Part shown: in pieces, positions 1-10,926 of the stretch
Layout of the letters: every line of letters begins with the position of its first letter
Position numbering within the stretch: position 1 is the first letter of the stretch
NCBI RefSeq assembly: GCF_036669915.1
Contig: NC_089319.1
Span: 3,143,082-3,207,081 of the forward strand
Reading direction: 5' to 3'
Origin: Pocillopora verrucosa
Taxonomy: Eukaryota; Cnidaria; Anthozoa; Scleractinia; Pocilloporidae
Length of the DNA: 64,000 bases
Translations under genes and position numbers: made by a program
The notes under the pieces: generated by a model
Seen by the model: only the letters and a program-made list of their open reading frames with translations
The model's database searches: none
Told to the model about the DNA's origin: nothing

Positions 1-1411
1 TTTCAAAACTGAACACCAAAGCCTTGTTTTGCACATTCTACTGTCTTAAAACAAAATAAATAGGCGCCCTGTTTGGCACATTCTACTGTCTTAAAACAAA
101 ATAAATAGGCGCCCTGTTTTGAATAAGCGCCCTCCCTGGAGGTAGCAAGATAAATACCATAGAGACACCATCGTAAGGAAGTGCCCCGAGCGTTAAATCG
201 AATCATCACCGCATAGAATAGTCTCTTTCACAGCCGTTATTAAGTTCTCAGAGAAAGTTGCGTGCGAGCCTCAATCACGGTGGTTTAAAACCTCTTGAGG
301 TGGCTAGGGACGGGAGCTTATTACCTAGTAAGCACAAACGTGGCTGCCTTAAGACTAAACGTGCACGAAGTGACGTAAGAACACTGCTGATGTGATACAA
401 CTAAATGAAACTGTTCATTCGCCTGGTGGTCAGTATACTCGTTCAATCTTTAGAAATTCGTCAAAATGTTCGGCGAAGAGTTTTAAGAGCGTTTTCCCTA
501 AACATATATAACGATGAAAACATCTTTTCTTTTGCTTATTTGGGCGACTGTCTATCCATTCTGAACAAACCAGCATTGATTTGGTATTAACAGTTTGGCT
601 AAAATAGCTAGAAATCGCATAATTAATGTACACACCACGACGCTGAATACAATGTTTTTAGTCAAAGTCACGCGCGAGCGGCTTTCTTGATCTGCCACGA
701 TGTAAACAGTTTTCACTTCATAACTACTTATGCCTGATAAGCAAAGAAGGGAAATTACGGTAACCGTTAAGTTTTGGATTTTGGCGACGTCAGGCTAACT
801 ACGTACAAACAAGCAATAGCCTGCTCCAACGCCTGATCCAAAATTTTAAACTGCTAAAAGATTAATTTTAGCCCACGTTTCCGTTTGAAACTGGAAACCG
901 TGTATCGACACTATGCAGACACAAGTTAACCACGCGGACAAGCTCGCTTTGAGCAGCTCAACCAAAGATTTATCCAGATTGTCGAAGGAAATTACAAATA
1001 ATAAATGCCTAATTATGCGACAAATAATATTCACGAGGTATGTGATTTTACCTTGGCCAAGGTCTCAGGTTATTTATTATCTCTATTGTTTGCCGGAAAC
1101 ACACCCTAGCTACACATCCTCTAACTGGTCGATTCTTCACACGTGACATATTATAATACTACTTTATTCTGCGCAAACCCTATCGTGTTCGTTTGGCCTT
1201 CACATCAAACTTCGTTCTTCTGCTCTCTCCCTTCCAACTCTCTCCTTGAAGTGTCGTTGAATGCAAAACCGTTCATAAAAATAATTACATCTCTTGTTTT
1301 CCTTACTTCCCCGAGCAGGGAATTGATCACATAATATTGTACGTGCATTGCGTCGGGTTATTTTGACTGCGTTCAAATTATCAACTTCGCTCATACTGCG
1401 AGCGATCTAAG
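1..1411. other. 5' flank without recognised coding sequence
   Basis: The region upstream of the XPR1-like gene shows no family resemblance in any short open frame. It starts with a 45-bp tandem repeat. A GTATGT donor-like site follows a short open stretch at about 1037, but joining that stretch to the ATG-bearing exon at 1412 would break the frame. A noncoding first exon here is therefore possible but unsupported. No SPX-domain exon could be recognised in this flank. Confidence 0.5.
32..121. repeat. 45-bp tandem repeat, 2 copies
   Basis: Two almost identical 45-bp units follow each other. Each begins CACATTCTACTGTC and ends in GGCGCCCTGTTT. The copies start at about 32 and 77. A trailing partial GCGCCCT motif occurs near 126. 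Confidence 0.85.
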
Positions 1412-4400
1412 ATGCATTTCAAAGGGTTGATGATTGCTGTTCAAACTCTCGATGGCGAAGCTGGCAAGAAGAGAAGAACAAAGGCGTATCTTCGCAAGTA
1501 TCGCAAAGTTCAGACCTACCAGGTAAATTCAGTTAAAAATTCGTACAATAAATTTCGCTCGGGGTATTTAAAATCATTATGCATGAAAACAGCAAATAAG
1601 CTATTTGAATACAAAGTTCATTCATTTGAATTTAAACGAGGCTTTGCTGCTAAGGTTCACTTGTGCAGCGTAATCGCTTCGTTTTTCGTGTGCGGTCGTT
1701 TAAGAAATTTCTACTGAAGGGATCGCTGTGATTTCGGCCTCCCTGCGTTTTGCCATGGTACGTCTATCAGTCATCCGATACCGCTTGATCCTATCTCAAT
1801 ATTTCCGTTGTCACTTTATTGCTGTGTATTGCTTTTGTTGTGATTTTTTAAAAACAAATTTAATTTATTCCCTGTTACATTTCAATTCCCATGGGAAAAA
1901 TACACGAAGCTGTTATTCAATTATAAAGGCAGTCTTGTTTCGTTATGTTTAAAAAAAAAATTTAAACGGATCGAGTGAAGTTTTAAAATCTGTCGGAAAC
2001 GGTGATAATCGATTTTTCCCGTTGCGTAGTTTGCGCAACAACCGATTAGTATTTTACTTAAAATTCACCAAAGATTTGGTTATTTTTCAAGGATTGCTCA
2101 GCCTTTGCTCTCTGTACGGAGATGATTTTTCTCCAGGTTTTGATTTCCGCTCAAGTTCTGATAGGAAATCATTTGGAATCGGGCGGAAATTGGGAAATCG
2201 TGTGCCCTTTTTGTTGGTATCGTGTTTCCTAAGTTTTGAATTGTCAAAAAAAATGTGTAGCCACAGAAATTATTTTTTTAATTATCAGTCTCTCTCTCTT
2301 GTCGATTTTGTAATGTTAGGGGTGTGAAGCTGGCGAAGCGATAGAGGACAAAAGTTACCATCAAAAAACTGAACCTGAAAATTGCTCAGTGGACACGGAG
2401 TCTAATAAGGTTTGGCGTGTGCTTCTTTCCCGAGGTGAACCATTTTTTAATTGCAACGATTCGTAACTGATTGCTAATATTGTTTATACTATTGCTTTGT
2501 TTTGCAGGCTTACCAAACTTGGCTTATATTTCGGCTGGGTATTCTGAGTGGCATGTTTTTCGTGTTGTTTACCGTGCTAGTTATTGCAGGTATGAAAACA
2601 GTGGCAAACTCTTGTAACTATGTGTCGAAAAAGTCGTTCGTACATGCTGAAGGTTTTCAAGATATAATGATCGTGTCGTAAATCGGGTGCAGAGTTCCAA
2701 GTCACGCTAATAGGGCGCTCTTGTGCAATCATGGCAGTTTTATGGCGATCTTTTCATCTAATGTTTGGGTTTGATGTAATGGAAAGCGTATCCGAGAACT
2801 TTTCAATAACTGACCATACGAAATTTTTCCCTGCTGAGGTTTGCTTTTCCGGTTTCGGCCAACAAACCATAACAACTAAGAAAGTACTTACGTCACAATC
2901 AAATTACAAGTCAATTATCCATGTAAAGCAAACGCTGTTGTAGAGAGTTCACAGTTGGCTGTTCCTTAGCCAAATATTTCCACAGCTGTTTAATGAGAAT
3001 TCTGACACCCGCTTTCCTTCTCTGAGGGATATATTTTGTTTCTCCGATTGAAATATTTTTTTTAGCAAGCTTCGTCGCGGTTGTTACCAACGCAGTAGGA
3101 AGATGTCCAAATGTTGAAAATAACCAGATAATGACTGTCACCTGACATTTTAATGATTTTTTTTTTTTAGCAATTCGGGCGGACAATGATATCCAATGGC
3201 AACCAGCGTTCCGCATGTATAGAGGAATGTTTCTGTTCGTACTAGAATTTTTTTTCTTTGGAATCAATTTATACGGCTGGAAATCAGTGGGTATTAACCC
3301 TGCACACATCTGTGACTTAAAGAATAGTCTCTGCCCTCTTCGAATGCTAGAGGTAAGATTCGTGAGATGTACTCGTAAATTTTCTAAACCCCCCTCCCCA
3401 CCCCCCTCCATGACACCTTTCTGATCCCCAGCAGATTCAAAGTAAACTCTCTATCAGAAATTGTAACAGTTTTATACCGCGATGAAGTTCGTATTAAGAT
3501 GGTAGCAAAGCGAGGGGGGTGGGGGGTCCAGATTCTGTTTCATGCACAAATTTTTAGTAAAAAATTCGCGCGTCTCGGGCACTTTAAGCAGAACTTCACA
3601 CTTCACAAGTTTTAAAGGGAAAACTTCAAATCTTAGCTTGCCTTACCTTTCTGTAAAATTCTCGTGTCAAATATTAATTTTGGGCCTTGTCATGCGCCAC
3701 TCACAAACTCTTTGCGTCCCTCTTTTAAAAATTAAATCAATCTGGATGAATGAGGGACTTTCGAGGCTCACAATTTATTGCATTTTAGACTGTTTTCATC
3801 AATATCAGAACATTTTACTCTTCTGAAGTTTTTTGCATCAGCGTAGAAATTTTGCTAAAAGCTGAACCCAGCGGTAACAATTCTGTGACAAAATCTCGGC
3901 ACAAGATTGCAGTTTTCATTGTCCTGGTGTTCATCAAAGGTAACTGTACGGCACTTGAATATTTTGAATAAACTTTGTTGACGTTTTACTGTATCTGTGT
4001 TCTCTCTGTCTCTCAATAGATGTCGTTGTTCTTCGCCGTCCTATGGGGAACAAGTGCTGTGGTTTTTCTTTTCTCTGAACATTTTGGACTGCCGCGTTAT
4101 TTCCATCCAATTGCGTTAGCTTGTTTCTTTTTTATTTTCGGTATCAACACGCTTGACTTCTGTTTAAGAAAAGCAAGATTCTGGCTTCTTAGGGCAATTG
4201 TAAGTATAATGTTCATTCATCTCTAATTTTGTTAATTAATTCTCACACGATTTCTCCTCAATTCACTCTTTCTGACTTCTTCGTTTCGCCTCATCGTTCT
4301 CTGAAATGACAGTTCCCTTAGATAACAGAGGGGGCACTGGGGTCTAAAATTGTTAGAAATGTCGCTTAAACAGTGAGACGGCCTAAACATTCTAAAGAAC

Positions 4401-7400
4401 TGATGTTATCCGCGTATTTAAAAGTGATAAGGCCAAGGGAAAAGATAAGCGTATAGGAAAAAAGTGGATACCAAAAGTCGAAAAACTGACAATTCTGCGA
4501 AGAAAATACGTTAAACTAATCTCAGTAATGTCCAACACCGGAAACCCTATTGCGTGTCTCTCGGTGTTTGTTCGTCCGAGGTTGGAGGTAATTTTACTCC
4601 TTGACACAAATTGACACAAATTGTTGACCTCGTCAAGATAGATTCGTTCATAGGCACGTAGGAATTTTTTCTGAGATAGTTCAGAATCTGTAGCTATCCC
4701 CGACTAGTTATTTTAACAGCAAGTTGTTAAAACAAATTTAATTTGCTCTTTGTTTTTCTCTTTTTTTTCAGTGGCGAGTTTTGACAGCGCCGTTCCACCA
4801 TGTAGGATTTGCCGACTTCTGGCTTGCAGATCAGCTAAACAGTCTTGTAGTTGCTATTCTGGATATGGAGTATATGTCTTGTTTTTACGCACTTGACTAC
4901 TACTCTGTTCAAGGTGAGCTAACAGTCATTGCAATTTCATTTTCCTTTGCCTTTTCTGCTGTCGGGTTTTTCTGAATCTATCGAGGCCTTCGTAATCTGT
5001 GCAACTTCGTCTTCCCTCGGGTTGCGGTCGGGTTTGCCAGGATCTACCGAAACTATCATTATCGGTGCAACTTCGTCCTCCTTCGCGCCGTAGTCGGGTT
5101 TGTCGGAATCTGCCGAAGGCAGCAACATTGGTGTTAAGTGGTTTTCTTTCGGCTTGCTTCGGGGTCTTTTCGTGTCTGCCGAACTTCTTACGCTCCAAAG
5201 GCCAGTCAGAAGAGAAAAAGCGAATTTTGTATTTTGATGAAAACGTCAACTGGATGGAGTCAAAAGAAGTCTTAATACATATGTTCAGAGTTGCTAGTAC
5301 TCGTTCTTGCGTTATTTTATCTATATTTCTTTATCTAATTTCTTGTCTGTCCTTTTGTGGGAGAAAATTCCCTCGAGCAAACCTCTACACGCAGGATATC
5401 TGTGGGAAGTGTTCCCCCGTATATCGTAACCATCATGTCACACTTTCTGAGGGTATTGACTCACTTACATTCTATGTTTTATTTCTCTTGTAGACCGAAG
5501 TAAATGCGGTAGCAAACTGTATGGGCTGAGACCGCTGATCGCTTGTCTCCCTGCGTGGTGGCGCTTTGCGCAGAGTCTGCGCAGATACGATGACACAAAA
5601 CAGAAATTCCCACACCTTGCGAATGCTGGGAAATATTCCACAACGTTCTTTGTTGTGTTCTTTTCAACAGTGGCGACAACTCACAAAGGTATCCCTCATG
5701 GAGAAGTTAGTTGAATGTGAAAGAAGGCATATAATGAAAGTTTTTATAGTTTCCTTTTTATATTTCACCCTTCCTAAATAAAGTCCGGCCGATAAATTAG
5801 ATCGCAAAAATGCAGAAACCGATCTAAGTTGGCCTTAAAAGAGCTACGTCGTAGTTCGTGCATCTTGAAAAATTTGGCGGAAATTTTTCGAAGTTCCTCA
5901 TTTGCAGTCTGCGTTCAGTGTCTTACTTTTGTTTTGTTTTTTTTTTTGTGTGTGTTTATTTTACCACGCAAATATTTTTGGTCTCCCTCATGTTCATTGT
6001 AATCTTACTTTGGTTCGATATGGGCCTGTACAAAACTGACTTGTGTATTTTTCATGTAATTTTTATCTTTAAGGGAGATAACTTAACATATTGTTTTCTA
6101 TCGGCAGAAAATACTGGTAAACAGCAGATGGATTTCTACTTTCTGTTTTGGATCTTCTCGGCGTTCATCAGTTCGTGTTACACCTACGTGTGGGATGTGA
6201 GAATGGATTGGGGACTAATGGATTCTAGTCACGGATATCTTAGAGCCAAGTTGCTATTCAAACGCTTGGTAAGTAGAGGCATGGGAACGAAGTTTAACTT
6301 CCACATCTGGGGTCATTGAGGCCATCGCGACCTGGGTACATGGGTCGGGATGGCCTTCAGCGTGGAAAAGGACTAGGCCAAGAAAAAAGCTTGGGTCACA
6401 GGTGATCGCGATGAGCAACAGATAAGAAAATTTTTTTAAGAAACGGTAAAATATCGTATGGGAAAAATTTGGTTGCGGAATGAGGAAGGAGGGAAAATTC
6501 TGTATTTCATTCAACACTCCACCCGTGGGCTAAGGGGAACTTGTAGCCCCGGAAATAGGCCAGAAAAGGAACCTGCGTATTCTGTAGTTATATTTTCGAA
6601 TTACAATGTCCTTATCAAATGTATTTTTTTCTCTTCTTTCTGCAGGGGTTTTATTACTTTGCGTTGGTTAGCAATCTCTTTCTTCGCTTGTCCTGGGTCC
6701 TGACTGTATCAGTTGGTGAAGCAGGACTGTTTCATTCTGAAGTCCTCACAGCATTACTAGCGGTGTTGGAAGTATTTAGGTCAGTAGTAGTACTAGTCGG
6801 CTTTTTAACTTTTGTTTGGATTTGCCACACGAAGAGAGAGTATTACGTGACAGGCGCAGAACTCCGTTTGTGTTTGTTGCGTTACTTAGTGAAAGTCCTG
6901 ACCTCTCAAGGCGGTGGGTTATGGGTTTCCCTGAAAGCAGTTATTGCTTAGCTTAGCGATCTTTGTAAGAGAAAACTGCTACTTTTATGATGTGGCGTGC
7001 GAACTGAATCGTTTGTTCTTGAAAAGAGATGTTATGATTTAAAACAGTTTTAAGACTGTAAGAAGATTTTAAAAAATGAAGATAGCCTTAACTAAAAATG
7101 AAGAAGTAGGTATTTTTACCCAACCGTTGTCTACTTAAGTGTTTTGACTCGTATTGTTGAGCTGAACAATTGTGGAAAAAGTCTTAATTTGTTTGCGCAA
7201 AACTGCGCACGAATCCTGAGCGTTTGATATGCCATGATCTAGTTGCATAACTAATTGTGAAATGTTCTCTTTCCAGGCGATTCGTATGGAATTTTCTTCG
7301 AGTAGAAAATGAGCACTTGAGTCGACTAAAAGGAGCGACGGATCATAGTCAAGAGGAACTCAGAGAATATGACGAAGATGAACAATCAGAAGAGTCAATA

Positions 7401-7406
7401 GGATAA
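1412..7406 (+). CDS. XPR1: XPR1-like EXS-domain phosphate exporter, SPX domain not found
   Basis: XPR1 exports inorganic phosphate across the plasma membrane. Exons: 1412-1522, 2320-2409, 2508-2589, 3171-3352, 4020-4199, 4772-4913, 5494-5688, 6108-6268, 6646-6779, 7277-7406. All junctions are phase-consistent and give 468 aa. From exon 3 onward the product aligns with the XPR1 membrane/EXS part. Marks include [74 protein letters not shown] and [15 protein letters not shown]. The C-terminus is acidic ([12 protein letters not shown]). Animal XPR1 is about 700 aa, with an N-terminal SPX domain that senses inositol pyrophosphates. Here the first two exons encode 67 residues with no SPX likeness. 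The first exon ([14 protein letters not shown]) is the least certain. A TGA in the ATG frame lies near 1366, so the start is at 1412 or the exon is entered through a weak acceptor just upstream. SPX exons could also lie left of the window. Confidence 0.85.
4957..5190. repeat. about 66-bp minisatellite, 3 diverged copies, in an XPR1-like intron
   Basis: The motif GTCGGGTTT followed by GCAACTTCGTC recurs at about 4962, 5028 and 5093. The period is close to 66 bp, a multiple of three. That explains long open frames on both strands across the repeat (4926-5249 minus, 4999-5493 plus). These frames have no family likeness and lie between clear XPR1-like exons ending at 4913 and starting at 5494. 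Confidence 0.7.
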
Positions 7407-8868
7407 TAAATTGTGACAGACGATTGTCAGGAAATCATGACAATCCCCAATCCCACTTTTCTCTATGACGAAAAGTGTACGCGTCCTTAACTGGACGAGG
7501 AAGTCTGGGGAAACTCGACCTTTAAATTTGGGGATAAACAAAACTTAGTGGCTAACTATTTCAAAAATTATCATCAACTCTGATATTTAATGACAAATAT
7601 TACTTAAGCTACATAAATTATTATTACATTAATATTATGTTTATGTAGAAGAACCACTATTGTTAAATTAGATGTTAAACTTTATTTAATATTGTTAACA
7701 AAACGATTACAGTGGAATGGGGAGTCACGTCTATTTTGTTTACTTCAGAGGGTTATTTTTTTTGTCTGTAAGGCATTATAATGTTCCTTATTTTTTTTAA
7801 GTCAAAGAGGTTATTTTGGGGAGGAAGGGTTCTGGTTGATTTGTAAAGATATGAAGGTGCATAGTACAAATCGTTGTTTTTGGAAATGCCCATCTAGAGA
7901 TGATTGATTAATTAAAGCGAATGTGATGAGTTTATTTTTTCTAACTATTCGGTGAAAATAAGTTGATTTCATTTTGATTATCCTTCTTCGAAGTTCGAGC
8001 AGGTTATACAGTACATCGGTCCGTGAATAAACCGAGAAAACACCAGAGAGCTAAGAGCAATTTTCATGGGAATGATCCCGGTTTGCTCTGGTTTTGTATT
8101 GCAGACCTATCGCTAATCAAATAGTTCCCCTGGGTTCGCTTGAATTTTTATTTGCTCCTTAATTAATTTTGCTTTTATTTGGTGACACTAGGTTGAGAAG
8201 CGCTTTCATTTTGACGTTCAAGATTAACAGCAATTTGCACGAGTTAATGGAAAAAAGTTAGCACTTTTGCCTCACGTTCGTAGTCCGATGGGAAAACAAG
8301 GCTTAGTACGGGGTATTATTCTCATTTTTTTATAAGTTGATAACAATAGTAAAAGGATTAGAGAGTAATGTACCAATTACGTTTGAATTTAGTATTTTCA
8401 TTTGCACTCGGTCACATTCACATCAAACGGTATTTGCTATAAACATTGAAAAATAAGATGATGTTTATTTGACTCAAGACGGAAATCTGTCTTCGACCGT
8501 ATTAAAGGTCGGTATTGGGAAAGATATGTTACTGTGTAATGTATTTAGTCGTTTCGATGTCTTGACTATTAAAATCTTTCGAACAAAGCTCGTTTCATCG
8601 ACTTTTCTTTCTTTTCGAGGCCATTCTATTAAATATTTCGGATACTCGCAAGTAGGGTTAGGGTGTATCGCAAAAGGGAGCACCTACTGTTCAGGTTGAA
8701 GGTTTCAGCAGCCTGAGTAAATTCTTCGACCATTGATCTCTTGTTATCTCCTTTGCCAGCGGTCTTTTCAGGGGATGTCACGTCATGCTTTCGGTTGCGT
8801 GACATCCCTCAGAGGGCTGCGAAAGATACAATAAGCAACACTCAGTAAATTGACCCTCATTGAGGGGG
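7407..8868. other. 3' flank of the XPR1-like gene
   Basis: AT-rich sequence without a recognisable gene. An AATAAA overlaps the stop region at 7405-7410, and another lies at about 8024. The 3' UTR probably ends within this stretch. The open frames near 8470-8700 have no family likeness. Confidence 0.5.
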
Positions 8869-9870
8869 GAAGCGGAGCCTATTAAAAACCGCGTGACCGC
8901 AGAAAAAACCATCTAAAACCGAAAAAACGAAAAAAAATGCGATCAAAACCGAAAGCCGCATGCAAAACTGTCAAAACCGATACATTTTCACGTCCCAGTT
9001 ATTTTAATAACTGGGACGTGAAAATGTATCAGGGTCTTAAAAGACCCTGATAAATCTGATACAGTGGCGACAAGCGTAGCATACAGAGTTAACTACACTA
9101 ATTTCATTACAGGATTTATGAATGCTATAGACTTAGCATACGTATCTTCTAGTATCTGCTTAAATTAACAGCTGCTCTCTCGAGAACCTTGAGCATGGTC
9201 TTTGCGGACTCAGCTCAGCTCTAGCCCCAAGGTGGGGGGGGGGAGGGGTACGCAGCTGGTAATGGCGCCTAAATAAATCAAGGAACTTTGCACAAAAGGC
9301 TCTATAGGACTGCAATTTTGCAGTCGCAAAATGCTATAGCTCTGGAAAGTTTCATCGAAAATCCCTAACCTAACATTTCCATTTGCGAACTAAGACCTGA
9401 AAGTTTGGCCTGTAACTTGGTCACCAACTTCGAGGTGGCATTGATAAAGAAATTCTAGCAATGTTCGTGTAGCTGTACCCTCCCCTCCCCCCCAACTTAG
9501 GGGGGAGTACGGCTACACGTAGGCTACCGAGGAATCCCTGCGATATTTCAATTGGTTTGTCGCACATTCCTCTCGATAACATTTGCGTTTAGCCGCTAAT
9601 CGAGATCTGTGAAGGCGCGTAATTGCCGCTCAGATCGAAGAGAAACCGGAACCCATAGGAAAAACCGAAAACCGCATCGAGTATCAAATCCGAAAACCCG
9701 TCAATAGTTTTCGCGGAAAGCGTAAACTAAATGCTAAAATACGGAAAACGCGTAAACCGCAACGAACACCAAAACCGAAAAACCGAAGTTTTTTGGCACA
9801 AAAACCGAATAACCGATTTAAAATATAGCCAAAACCGCAAAACCGAAAATCCCGATGCCCCCCTCCTCAT
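8869..9870. repeat. composite repeat region: AAAACCG-rich blocks around hairpins
   Basis: Two blocks dense in AAAACCG / ACCGAAAA / ACCGC words (about 8880-8985 and 9650-9860) enclose roughly 650 bp with several inverted repeats. The inner part includes a G-run at about 9230 (GGGGGGAGGGGTACGCAGCT) that is roughly complementary to a C-run at about 9473 (AGCTGTACCCTCCCCTCCCC). It also has a small perfect palindrome (GACTGCAA TT TTGCAGTC) at about 9309. No coding frame was found. The AAAACCG blocks may be the termini of one mobile element, which is inference. Confidence 0.55.
8979..9050. repeat. two adjacent perfect hairpins
   Basis: The first hairpin has 25-bp perfect arms (8979-9003 and 9006-9030) separated by TT. 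The left arm starts GATACATTTTCACGTCCC. The second overlaps its end: TCAGGGTCTT (9029-9038), a 2-nt spacer, then AAGACCCTGA (9041-9050). A further short echo, CTGATAC, follows near 9056. Confidence 0.9.
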
Positions 9871-10004
9871 TACTAGAGAGAAACTCATTTAAGTCCCAGT
9901 ACACGAAACACTTCTGTTGGTTGTCACCTCCGTTTCTGTGTAATGCATTTTTTTGCACAGTCAGAATGATAGTTTAGTTCAATGTTTTTCCGCAAGGTTT
10001 ACGG

Positions 10005-10516
10005 ATACCGTAAAAATTCTGAAAATAAGCCCCGGGGCTTATATTTTTCAAAGGAACTTTTTGAGGGTCTTATTTTTGGAAGGAACTATATTCCGAAGGG
10101 CTCATTATAGGAGGGAAATTTGCGTTTCAAAATTGGCTGGGCTTATAATTGGAGGGAAATTTGTTTCAAATTTTTGTTCGAACTTCCTTGCAAAAACTTT
10201 GTCTTCAGACCGAAGGAATTCAAAGCGCGAGTGAAGAGCGAACTGCGTAAAAGACAGTAAACTTCAACGCATGTTGACCACATTGCTTTAGTGCACGGAT
10301 TCGTTTTTTATGATTATAAAAGGCTTCTTGATAATGGTGATTATGTGTAGTTTGCTTTGGTTTGTATAACTGAGGATAATTTCCAAATACAAACCCTCGG
10401 GGGCTTGTATTCGGAGGGGCTTATTATAGGAAGTATTTTTGCGTTTCAGATTTGGTGGAGTTTCGATACGGAGGGGCTTATACATGGAGGGGCTTATTTT
10501 CGGAATTTTACGGTAT
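10005..10516. mobile_element. MITE-like element with 28-bp terminal inverted repeats
   Basis: The left end (10005-10033) begins ATACCGTAAAAATTCTGAAA and runs into AAGCCCC. The right end (10489-10516) is its reverse complement apart from one indel and one mismatch. The inside repeats GGGGCTTAT / GGAGGGAAATTT words, with related halves at 10040-10180 and 10390-10500. There is no transposase frame, so it would be non-autonomous. Target-site duplications were not resolved by eye. Confidence 0.7.
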
Positions 10517-10926
10517 GGCACTAAAATTTTCATCCCTGCCACGCGTGCTTATCACGCGCTTTACACGCGCGCGAGGTAAACACCTGGTTTTTGTAAGTTT
10601 AATAGTTCTATAATTTTATACAGTTCCATAATACTACATCACTTTAAACACTTTTATATAGCTTCTAGGTTTATTTATTTATCTTTTCTTTCGTGACTGA
10701 CCTGTAAATTTTCTTTATATATAGCTAAGTGTTAGCCACGAATGTATGTATGTAGACGAGCCTCCGATTGCCAGCGGTGTTTTCAAGCATGCTCAATGCC
10801 CTACGAACCGGCGTGGAAATTGCACCATTTCTCGTGGGCCAAAGTAACCGGGGGAAAAAATAACACAAAAGTCAACTTTTTCATAACCAAGCCATCAAAA
10901 TATCTTAGAAACAGCACGATCGAGGA

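Noticed and set aside
913-1037. possible SPX or first coding exon ending at a GTATGT donor
   Set aside because: No SPX likeness, and joining it to the exon at 1412 breaks the frame; left as an unproven noncoding exon at most.
2911-3411. 166-aa minus-strand frame
   Set aside because: Opposite an XPR1-like exon (3171-3352) and its flanking introns; the Lys-rich composition reflects poly-T intron sequence, with no family likeness.
4999-5493. 164-aa plus-strand frame
   Set aside because: It lies in an intron between two clear XPR1-like exons and is made open by the 66-bp minisatellite; there is no family likeness.
1412-7406. viral gene, because XPR1 is named after a retrovirus receptor
   Set aside because: XPR1 is a cellular phosphate exporter; no viral protein or long terminal repeat was seen here.
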